A stretch of DNA of 12,646 bases from Hondaea fermentalgiana (lineage: Eukaryota; Sar; Bigyra; Thraustochytrida; Thraustochytriidae). A program made the translations under genes and the position numbers. This document shows positions 1-6,701 of the stretch, in pieces. Position 1 is the first letter of the stretch. Every line of letters begins with the position of its first letter. The notes under the pieces are model-generated. The model worked only from the letters and a program-made list of their open reading frames with translations. It ran no database searches and had not been told where the DNA came from. Location: contig NPFB01000111.1 of NCBI GenBank assembly GCA_014084085.1, forward strand, positions 135,921 to 148,566. The letters are read 5' to 3'.

Positions 1-91
1 CGCGCGGCGGCGCTCGCCGCATCGCGCCCACGGCTGCCCACGCGCGCGTCGCGGCGCCGAGGTCGTCGTCCTCGGCGCGGATTTGCAGCAT
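1..91 (-). CDS. N-terminal fragment of an unidentified protein, cut by the left edge
   Basis: An ATG at 91-89 opens a minus-strand frame of 30 codons that stays open to the window edge. The fragment begins MLQIRAEDDDLGAATRAW and continues with Ala- and Arg-rich residues. The context ACGATG resembles that of the methyltransferase start at 11153. The frame is also open upstream to a stop at 223-221, but no other ATG lies in between. The main support is indirect: the next 1746 bases contain no minus-strand ATG at all, while plus-strand ATGs are common, as expected for a leader ending at this start. I recognise no domain and cannot assign a function. The alternative is a chance open frame in GC-rich DNA. 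Confidence 0.45.
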   Translation of the reverse strand, partial: MLQIRAEDDDLGAATRAWAAVGAMRRAPPR

Positions 92-245
92 CGTCGAGTC
101 CTCCTTTCTCCTCCTTGCTCCTCGCTCGCGCGGGAAAAACACGCCGCCGGAACACAACGACAGCCCCACTCGCCTTTTCCGGAGACAAGCAGGAAAAGCG
201 CGCAAGGAAGCGCGGGTCAATCAGTCAACCACCGACCGGCACGTC

Positions 246-892
246 GAAAGACCCGCCCGGCGGGGTCTCGTCGCGCCTCGTGTCTCCTCTTCTCGCCGCC
301 GCGAGACCGTGCGCACGTTCACCCGGCCGCTCAGCAGGCCGGCCGGCCGGCGTCGGGTTGCGCGCGGAGGCGGCCGGCGCGAGGGGCGGGTCGGGGCCGT
401 GCGTGCGTGCGTGCTGGGCTGGGACGCTGGGTGGCTGGAATGGGTGGGATGGCTAGGGCGAGGCGGGATTTCCTTCCGTGCAAGGTAGCGCGCGCGCAAC
501 GGGCGCGGAATCTCCCGCAGCGCTTGCGACTGCCTCCTCACAGAGCCCCCGCAGCAAGTGCAGGAGCAGGCCACCGCGCGTGATCACCGGACGCCGTTCA
601 CAAGAACGCTTCCGCGCGCCAAGCACGAGTCTGTGAGAACACCCGCGGAACGACCGGTGAAAGACGCGCCCCGCGCCCCTGCGTGTGAGTCCCCGCCCCG
701 TGGAACGAGTGTGAAAGACCCGCGAAAGACCTAGGCGCCCGCGCCGCTGAAAGACCCCGGAAAGGGCCCGGCACCCCGCAGTTACCCCACCGTCGCCACC
801 AGGCCGTGCACGGGGCCTGACTAGCTGCTTTGCCGCCCCCGCAGGCGGTACGCCCGCGCTTATGCGGGCTGCACGTGAGGCTGAAAGACCCC
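246..892 (-). repeat. Six dispersed copies of a GAAAGAC(C) motif
   Basis: Copies start at 246, 659, 713, 724, 749 and 883. Four continue as GAAAGACCC, one as GAAAGACGC and one as GAAAGACCT. Three have TGA as the first bases (TGAAAGACC). In the sense of the left-edge gene they read GGTCTTTC and lie roughly 150-800 nt before its ATG. Spacing is irregular, so this is not a tandem satellite. They may be transcription-factor sites or leader RNA elements. Confidence 0.5.
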
Positions 893-1214
893 ACCGCCTG
901 CTTGCCTGCCTGCTTGGCGTGCCTGCCAGCCAGCCGCCTCGCGCTTTCTTGGCTCCCGCTTGCGCCGCTGCTTCTCTTTCGACTCCCTGACCTGTCCGAA
1001 TTAACGCTGCGCCACGCGATGCGGTGCGGTGCGGTGTGGTGCGAGGCGAAGAAGGTATGGCGCGAGAGCTCCGCGATGACGCTGCCGTTCGCGGCGTCAG
1101 CCCTGCCCAAGGATGAATGGAGGCGCTTTCCTTTCAGCCGCCGGCGACTCCGGTCGTCGACCTGCTTGCGCGGCTGCCTTATTCTGCGCGAGCCACAAGC
1201 GAGGCGGGCGAGTG

Positions 1215-1278
1215 CACAACAACCCCAACAACCCCAACAACAACAACGACAACAACCTCAACGAGGACGGCGCCAACC

Positions 1279-1313
<35 letters not shown>
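1215..1313. repeat. CAA-rich tract followed by (GAC)11
   Basis: Positions 1215-1262 are built from CAA and CCCCAA units. A perfect (GAC)11 run follows at 1281-1313. Translated frames give Asn, Asp, Thr or Gln runs that differ by frame, without a surrounding domain, so I read it as noncoding microsatellite sequence. Confidence 0.85.
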
Positions 1314-1315
<2 letters not shown>

Positions 1316-1481
1316 TGCGCTCGCGTGCGTTTGGGGACTGCTAGACCACCGCCACCGCCGCCTTCCCGTCAACTAGCTCTGCCCGCGCGCGTGATCCCGT
1401 TTTGCGTCTCGGTAAAGACTTCGCTTTTTTCTTTTTCTTTTTCTTTCTGCTGGGTCTGTCAAAGGCGCGCAGAGGAAGGAA

Positions 1482-1501
1482 GGGAGGGAGGGATCGAAGG
1501 G
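1482..1501 (+). other. Potential G-quadruplex tract
   Basis: Four GGG runs at 1482-1484, 1486-1488, 1490-1492 and 1499-1501, with loops of 1, 1 and 6 bases, fit the usual G-quadruplex pattern on the plus strand. It lies in the presumed leader of the left-edge gene, whose RNA would carry the C-rich strand. Confidence 0.5.
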
Positions 1502-1758
1502 ATCGAGCTCCTCGTAAACTCCGGCAGCGCGAGCAACGTGAGCCCAGAAATGCCGGATCGGCCCGCGCAAGATGCTCCTCGCGCACGCGATTCGAGCGGG
1601 GTTAACGTCTATGGCACGGCGTCTGCGGCGTCTGCGGGCTGGGCTGGGGCGCCCCGGAGAGGACGAATGGATGGATGCACGCACGCCTGGGCCGGGAGCC
1701 GCGTCGCGAGCTGCAGCTGCTGCTGCGTCCACGCGATGGGTCCTGGCGCGACCACTTG

Positions 1759-1781
1759 ACGCACGCACGCACGCACGCACG
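1759..1781. repeat. (ACGC)n microsatellite
   Basis: About 5.5 tandem copies of the ACGC tetranucleotide. Similar GCAC/GCAG units recur at 6041-6072 before the bHLH gene. Confidence 0.85.
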
Positions 1782-1922
1782 TAGGCTAAGCCGTCTCGAT
1801 CGCTCGCGCTCGCGTCGAGTTCTTTGCGTGTCAGAAGCATCGTCGGGCCCGAGCGAGGAGCGAAGGATGGCGGGGGCGCGACTTTTCCATGGCGATGGCA
1901 CTGCACCGCGTGGCGCACCAGC

Positions 1923-1957
1923 GACCGACCGACCGACCGACCGACCGACCGACCGAC
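1923..1957. repeat. (GACC)8 microsatellite
   Basis: Eight perfect GACC units plus GAC. It reads as Arg-Pro-Thr-Asp repeats in one frame, but no coding context supports translation. Confidence 0.9.
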
Positions 1958-2147
1958 GGGCGCAGGAGCCCAACCACGGCCAGCGGATCCAGCGACCACG
2001 CGGACCCGGCGACGCGGCGCCGAGTCCGGCATGGTGGCGGGGTGGCGGGGCATAAACCGCCGAGAACGGCGACTTTCCCAGCGCGCGTACGCGATGCAGA
2101 GATGCCATAGCAGAAGAAGACACGGAATCCGCGACGGGAAAAATTAT

Positions 2148-2185
2148 CAACAGCAACAACAACAACTGCAACAAGAATCCAACAA
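2148..2185. repeat. CAA/CAG-rich imperfect repeat
   Basis: A run of CAACAG, CAACAA and CAACTG units that decays into AACAAG. This is a simple-sequence tract. Confidence 0.7.
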
Positions 2186-2446
2186 GGATCTGGATCTCGG
2201 CCGCAGGACGGAAGCCCGGTCGATCGGTGGAGCGAACGAGTGTCAGAGGCCATGACTCCGGTCGCCGGCCCGGTGCAGGTGCAGCCCGCTCTGACGCTCT
2301 GACGGATGTTCCTGGTGCAAGCGATAGCGAATGAAAACTTGTGTGGTTCTGCTTGTTCGAGACGAGGCCGGCACGTGCACGAAGATTTTTTTTGGATAGA
2401 AAATGTTTTCACGCAGCTGCCGCTGCTGCGCGCAGAAACTCGAGCT

Positions 2447-2450
<4 letters not shown>

Positions 2451-2479
<29 letters not shown>

Positions 2480-2483
2480 TCGC
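2451..2483. repeat. (CGCGT)6 pentanucleotide repeat
   Basis: Six perfect CGCGT units at 2451-2480, with a degenerate seventh. It contributes a dense run of CpG dinucleotides. Confidence 0.9.
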
Positions 2484-2831
2484 TTGGCCGCGGCCGCGAG
2501 AGGGAGAGGGAGACACCTGCGCGCGATCAAGCGCGCCTGCCGTGCGCCAGCGTCCACGTGCGCGTTAGTGCGGTCCTGAACCGGGTCACGTGGGTCACGC
2601 TGTCTGTTCGCGCGAGTGGGGCATCTCTGATCGGCAAGCGCGCAGGCAGTTGCGCAGGCAGGCAGGAAACACGCGGCGGCGTCAACGTCTCGCAACGCGT
2701 ACCTCTCGGCGGGTACGTACGGCGACGTGCGTCGCGCCTCGCGAGGTCGCGGGGAGACGGCTTGATCGCAAGCGTCCTCCGCGCCGTCATTTGGACTAGG
2801 GATTGATCGATCGATCGCCAGCGCTCGAGAT

Positions 2832-2845
2832 TAGGCCTAGGCCTA
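2832..2845. repeat. 14-bp perfect palindrome built from AGGCCT
   Basis: TAGGCCTAGGCCTA is its own reverse complement. A GATC-repeat stretch (about 2803-2816) lies just before it. A single TAGGCCTA recurs at 3788-3795, overlapping the end of the axonemal gene. This could be a protein-binding site or chance. Confidence 0.5.
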
Positions 2846-3137
2846 CTTGCTAAAAGAGGGAAAAAAATAATTGAGGCGTCATTTGCGTCGCGCCAGCCGA
2901 TCACAGGGTCTCAACGCGAAGCTGCGCTTACAAAAGCTTGTGGGCAGGTCGAGCTCTTGCTTGCGGCCCGCGGTGATCCTTATGGGTCTCATGAGAATGA
3001 TAAATGTTTCCAGCCAGGCGCCGGCGGACACAGAGAAGAAGCCTTTGCAAATGAATGGCCGCGATGTCTCAGCCAGCCAGCCAGCCGAGCCAGCTAGCAA
3101 GGCGAAAGGAAAGAATCTCTGCTGCGTAAAACGTTGA

Positions 3138-3792
3138 CCTTTTTCCCCCAGGGAATCCTAGCCTGACTCTTGCAGTGCACTAGCACCCACCGCATTGACG
3201 TGATGGTGAAGGTAGTAGAGCCGAGCAAAGAGGAAGCAGCACGTGAGGCCTCAACACCACAGTGCATCGTGTGATCGGCGGCACGACCAAACATCGTCCT
3301 CCTTTACGGCCTTGGCCGCGATACTTATTTCCTCTGCGGACGAGAAAGATAGCTGAGGCTGAGGACGCGATCTGGTCAAGAAAAACATCCTGTGCTCGGA
3401 TTGTCGTGTCAACGGCTCCCCTCCCCCCCCCGCGGTGAGCAAGGCTGAGGCCGTCTCGGTCTCTGCCTCTTTCATCCTTCGAATAAATGCCCGAACGGAC
3501 CTGGCCATCGATCCCGCGATCTTCTCTCGCCTTGGGGCCTTGCGGTCAGCCAGGCAAGAATGTGGATTTTGACCTGGCCATGGCGTCTTTGCGTTAAGGT
3601 GCGGAAGACATTCGCCCTGCCCCCTTTTTCTTTTCTTTTCCTTGTCTTTCTTTCTCTCTCACTCTTTTTTATCTCATTCTCTTTGCTAGCTTCGGCTGCA
3701 CTGCAGGTCACACACCATGCAAAAAAGGAGAATCCTAGTTTACTCGAGTTCACGACTTTCTGTTAGTATAGGTACTTAGGTTTCTGCTAGGC
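3138..3792 (-). other. 3' flank of the axonemal protein gene
   Basis: Lower-GC sequence directly after the stop of the PG-rich-repeat gene. It contains a C9 run at 3423-3431 and a long T/C-rich tract around 3620-3690. No ORF with a recognisable domain and no canonical minus-strand AATAAA was found. It is probably the 3' UTR and terminator region; its limits are unknown. Confidence 0.5.
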
Positions 3793-5250
3793 CTACGAGT
3801 TCCTGGAGTTCGAACTATTCAGACTGGCCGTATCAGAGGGAATCCGCGACGGCGGCCGGCGGCGGAGCCCGCGTAAAAGGCTGTCAATGTCATTGTCTAG
3901 CTCGAGAAGCGCGTGTTTGGGGTCAAGCGCGTCAAAGTCGGCCTCGGTCAGCGTGGTAGTGGTCTTCTCATGCGGCAAGCTGCCGGCGGTGTCGTCAGAT
4001 CTCGAGTTCTGCTCTTCTCCATCACCGCACTTGGTGGCCTGAATAGGCTTGCACGTCTCCCCAGTTCCGCCGATCGTAGAGACTGGCGCTGGCTTACAGC
4101 ACGGCATCTCGGACGGGAGCCTTCGAGGCGAAGGCATGCGCTTGGCTTTCGAGAAACTTGCCGATCCTGCAATGTTTGCTCCAAAGCAAGCCGGAATCTT
4201 GTACACAGGTCCTGGAGTGTCCGTAAAGTCCCGAATGTCGGGACGCATGCTTTCCTTCGCAAACATGCAAGACTTGGGTGACGGTCCAAGATTTTTGCCC
4301 AAGTTATGCGGCACGCGCTTGTACGCCTCGGCCTCTTGCTCTCGCTTGGCTTTGGTCTGGCGCTCTGGATCGAGCCACTCATAAGGCCTTGGTTTTGATC
4401 TTGTCTCCTTTTCGGGAGCGGTGTGTGGTCGCGCAAGCGTCTGCGTGTTGGACGCATTTTCTTCGACAAGAGCGCTTTCCCGCGATGCCTTGCCAATTGT
4501 GAAGGCAGGTCCTCTCGTTAATGGATCGAGCATCGTGCTTTGAGCCGAAGAATACTTGAAACCTGGTTCGGGGCTCTGTCGATATCCATTCAAGGATGCC
4601 CAATTGCCCGTATAAAGCTTGTCGAAGTCCTCGGCTTTTGTCGTACTGATGCGAAAGGAAGGCGATGATGGCGCAACATAAGCTTCTGCTTCGAGTGCAA
4701 GCTCATAATGTCCTGGACCCAGGTCCCCAGCGCTACCCAGACAGCCTGCACGAATGTCAGACCGTTGACCAGAAAAGGCAGACGAGTGATCCTCTAAACT
4801 AAAGTCTTGGTGCTGCGGCGAACGTCGCGGCATATACCTTGCCGGGCCTGGCGTATCAAGTGGAAGGACCTCTGGAACGGGTTTACCTTGGTACATTCGG
4901 AGAACGTCATCGCGGGGCGCCCTGCCAATGACTGCCTTGGGTGAAAGAGGCAGGACCGCATCGTAGGCTCGCTGCACTTCGTCGCGACCAAAGGTGTCCT
5001 TCTCCTCGACATCCTCCCGGCTATCATCGTCTTCTCCTTCTCGGTCCCATATCTGTTCTTGACGTGGCCGCAGAGCCTTCGTCTTGTTGCGCTTTGATTC
5101 TGCGTTTTTGTTGCGCCTCGGATTCGCTTGTGTATTGCGCTTCCCTTGCAGACGACGCTCGCTTGCCTGCCTCGTCTCGATCTCGACATTTCCTGGTCGC
5201 TGTCGCCGTCTGCTCCTGACGGTCTTGACGACGGGGCCGCCGCCGCTCAT
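3793..5250 (-). CDS. Sperm-tail PG-rich repeat (SHIPPO/ODF3-type) flagellar protein, 485 aa
   Basis: The gene is a single uninterrupted reading frame. PG-rich repeat hallmarks are visible: DTPGPARY at residues 132-139, LGPGHYEL at 177-184, PEPGFKY at 227-233, GPAFTIG at 247-253, and DTPGPVYKIP at 344-353. Proteins with such repeats are typically axonemal, associated with outer dense fibres or the lumen of doublet microtubules, so this one implies a flagellated stage. The N-terminus (1-70) is strongly basic with many Arg and Lys, and an acidic patch follows at 71-85. The C-terminus is Ser/Asn-rich. At 485 residues it is longer than ODF3-type proteins. The ATG at 5250-5248 has A at -3 and is the natural start. 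The bHLH gene is transcribed divergently from the same intergenic region. The family call is firm; the exact orthologue is not. Confidence 0.85.
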   Translation of the reverse strand: MSGGGPVVKTVRSRRRQRPGNVEIETRQASERRLQGKRNTQANPRRNKNAESKRNKTKALRPRQEQIWDREGEDDDSREDVEEKDTFGRDEVQRAYDAVLPLSPKAVIGRAPRDDVLRMYQGKPVPEVLPLDTPGPARYMPRRSPQHQDFSLEDHSSAFSGQRSDIRAGCLGSAGDLGPGHYELALEAEAYVAPSSPSFRISTTKAEDFDKLYTGNWASLNGYRQSPEPGFKYSSAQSTMLDPLTRGPAFTIGKASRESALVEENASNTQTLARPHTAPEKETRSKPRPYEWLDPERQTKAKREQEAEAYKRVPHNLGKNLGPSPKSCMFAKESMRPDIRDFTDTPGPVYKIPACFGANIAGSASFSKAKRMPSPRRLPSEMPCCKPAPVSTIGGTGETCKPIQATKCGDGEEQNSRSDDTAGSLPHEKTTTTLTEADFDALDPKHALLELDNDIDSLLRGLRRRPPSRIPSDTASLNSSNSRNS

Positions 5251-5559
5251 TGTGCTTGCTGCTCCCCGCGGCGCACCGCTGCAGTGCAGACGCGCCCAAG
5301 CCAGCCAGCACCGACCTCAAGTCTGACGCGCCAAACTGGCAATGTCGCGAGACCTTGTTTCCTCCCCGCGCAGGGAAGAAAGGATCCGCTGCACCGCTGC
5401 GCCAGTCAGCAATGCTATGCTGTCGCGAGCTTACTTCTCCCCGCTTCTCTACCTTCCTCTTTCCTTCCTTTCTCCTTTCCATTCATTCATTCATTCATTC
5501 ATTCTTTCTTTCTTTCTTCCTCCGACTTCGTTTCTTCCCTCGGGCTTCCGCTTGAAATG
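5251..5559 (-). promoter_or_regulatory. Short leader and promoter of the axonemal gene
   Basis: No minus-strand ATG occurs from 5251 to 5480, so a leader of up to about 230 nt is possible. It ends at a T/C-rich block that includes an (ATTC)6 repeat, which supplies several minus-strand ATGs. Plus-strand ATGs occur here (around 5341, 5411 and 5557) and then vanish from 5560 to 6701. The two divergent transcripts therefore probably start on either side of this block. Confidence 0.4.
5481..5518. repeat. (ATTC)6 followed by (TTTC)n
   Basis: (ATTC)6 spans 5481-5504 and TTTC units follow to about 5518, inside a longer pyrimidine-rich tract (about 5448-5535). On the minus strand it is a purine-rich element about 230-270 bp upstream of the axonemal gene's ATG. 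Confidence 0.85.
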
Positions 5560-5633
5560 CGAAAAAGCGCTCTCAGGTGCACACCTTTCGAGCTGGGCCG
5601 GCGCGAGCGCGGTCCTAGTCGCTTCGTACCCTT

Positions 5634-5646
5634 AACCTTATAGGTT
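5634..5646. promoter_or_regulatory. Inverted AACCT-TAT-AGGTT motif in a divergent promoter
   Basis: A 5-bp inverted repeat with a 3-bp spacer, preceded by TT, forming TTAACCTTATAGGTT at 5632-5646. A related AGGTTA sequence is duplicated in the other divergent promoter (10171-10198). It may be a shared factor site, which is inference. Confidence 0.3.
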
Positions 5647-5824
5647 CCCCGTCGTCCGGCGCGGGGGTCCGCGTTCTCAGGTGTGCGCCCCCAAGAACTG
5701 GACTCTGCGCGAGTCCCGAACTCGGCCTCGAACGCTGCCGCTGCGCCGCGCGTCCACTTTCTCGCCCGCCGGCTGCCCTCTCCACGGCGCGGCGCCCGCC
5801 TCCGCCTCCGCCTCCGCCCCTCCT

Positions 5825-5842
5825 CCCTCCCTCCCTCCCTCC
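5825..5842 (-). other. Potential G-quadruplex (minus strand)
   Basis: Plus-strand CCC runs at 5825-5827, 5829-5831, 5833-5835 and 5837-5839 are separated by single T. The minus strand therefore has four GGG runs with 1-base loops, the most stable class of predicted quadruplex. CCTCCG units precede it at about 5797-5820. It lies on the template strand of the bHLH leader. Confidence 0.6.
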
Positions 5843-5990
5843 ATCGGCCACGCCGCAAGCACGCAAGGCAGCAAAAGCAAGCAAGCGAGCAAGCAAGCCC
5901 CGGCGAGGCGCGCCTGATCGGCGGTTCTGTCGAGTCTGCTCGGGACGAAACGCCGCCTCGCCCTCGCTCGCCCGCGCTCCCGCGCTCGCG

Positions 5991-6072
5991 CGCAGGCAGG
6001 CAGGCCGGCGGCCGGCCGGCCGACGGGCAGCGCAGCGCAGGCACGCACGCACGCAGGCACGCACGCAGGCAG
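5991..6072. repeat. GGCA, GGCC and GCAC/GCAG repeat cluster
   Basis: Tandem GGCA (about 5991-6004), GGCC-type palindromic units (about 6003-6022) and GCAC/GCAG tetranucleotides (6041-6072) follow one another inside the bHLH leader region. Confidence 0.7.
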
Positions 6073-6342
6073 AGCCGCTTCGGCCGAGCGAGCAGGCGCG
6101 GCAGCCGGCCTCGGAGACAGTCCTCGCCGGGTCTCGCAGAGACGCAGGCATAAATCAATCACCCGCTCGACCAACAAACAGCGAGGCCTTCTTTCTTTCC
6201 CGCAAGACCGACTCTCTCTCGCGGCTGAGAGCGGGGACGCGGGACCCGCCGAGCGCGCAGAAGCTCGCGAGCAAACTGCAAAGCGCGAACGCACGCCGCG
6301 CGACGCGACGCCACGCCGCGAGCGCGCCGGAGCCGTGCCTGC

Positions 6343-6392
6343 GCGCAGAGCGCAGCGCAGAGCGGAGCAGCGCAGAGCAGCGCAGCGCAGGG
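6343..6392. repeat. GCGCAG/AGCGCAG-type imperfect repeat
   Basis: A dense series of GCGCAGA, GCGCAGC and GGAGCA units, without start codons on either strand. It is purine-rich leader sequence, not obviously coding. Confidence 0.7.
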
Positions 6393-6640
6393 CGGCGAGC
6401 GGGGGAGGCCGCGAGTCCAGTTCGCCATCGAGGCGCTCTTAGAGGCAGTCGGAGATTGCACATCGCTCGCGGCGAGCGGGGGAGAGCAGCCGGGCTGGCG
6501 GCGGCGCGGAGGCGAGGTCGCGGCGGGGCGCGGGGCGCGCGAGCGGCAGACGCGCATAGACAGGCGCCGCGCGCGTCGGTCGCGCAGACCGGGAGCGATT
6601 GAGCGAGCGATCAGCGATCGCGAGGCCATTTAGTCGAGAG

Positions 6641-6675
6641 CTGGACCTGCAGGACCTGGACCTGGACCTGGAGCT
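6641..6675. repeat. CTGGAC hexamer repeat just before the bHLH start
   Basis: Units of CTGGAC, with one CTGCAG variant, end 27 bp before the ATG. They are in an open frame with the gene (Thr-Trp repeats) after an in-frame TGA at 6600-6602, but no ATG precedes them, so they are probably leader sequence. Confidence 0.75.
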
Positions 6676-6701
6676 CGTCGACCCCGCCGGAGACGAGACA
6701 C

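Larger units (their letters stand above)
92..1837 (-). promoter_or_regulatory. Probable long 5' leader and promoter-proximal region of the left-edge gene
   Basis: Counting by eye, the minus strand has no ATG between 92 and 1837 (first CAT on plus at 1838-1840), while the plus strand has 16 ATGs in the same stretch. Composition alone should not produce this strand bias; selection against upstream start codons in a transcribed leader would. The stretch is very CpG-rich and holds six copies of a GAAAGAC motif, CAA and GAC microsatellites, a T/C-rich tract (1424-1447) and a G-rich tract (1482-1501). Long frames on both strands here are low-complexity and Arg/Ser/Pro-rich, with no recognisable domain. 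Leader status is inferred; no transcription start can be placed. Confidence 0.45.
1838..3137. other. GC-rich gene-poor region with microsatellites
   Basis: I see no convincing gene in this stretch. Minus-strand ATGs return from 1838 onward, so it lies outside the ATG-free leader and may hold the promoter of the left-edge gene. It carries GACC, CAA and CGCGT repeats (listed separately). Open frames are Arg-rich and low-complexity; one at 2871-3137 on plus has no family resemblance. Composition becomes less GC-rich after about 2850. Confidence 0.6.
5560..6701 (+). promoter_or_regulatory. ATG-free long leader and promoter region of the bHLH gene
   Basis: No plus-strand ATG is found in these 1142 bases, whereas CAT (ATG on the other strand) occurs six times (5842, 6149, 6426, 6461, 6555, 6627). 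This strand-specific lack suggests that much of the region is transcribed as a 5' leader. It contains an inverted AACCT/AGGTT motif at 5634-5646, a C-rich tract able to form a G-quadruplex on the other strand, GGCC- and GCAC-type repeats, a CAGCG-rich repeat and a CTGGAC repeat. An AT-rich spot, CATAAATCAATCA, lies at 6149-6161. No start site can be fixed from sequence alone. Confidence 0.5.

Noticed and set aside
830..1759. 309-codon plus-strand frame
   Set aside because: It has no ATG near its start (non-ATG opening) and is Arg/Gln/Pro/Ser low-complexity made by microsatellites, with no domain. The region fits a minus-strand leader better.
1373..2174. Overlapping minus-strand frames of 190-226 codons
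   Set aside because: Arg/Ser/Ala-rich with repeat-derived VGRSVGRS and no family resemblance. Most of the frames lie in the stretch with no minus-strand ATG (92-1837).
2871..3137. 88-codon plus-strand frame ending NLCCVKR
   Set aside because: The tail recalls Rab-type C-termini, but the CC is not terminal and no GTPase domain precedes it in any frame I could read.
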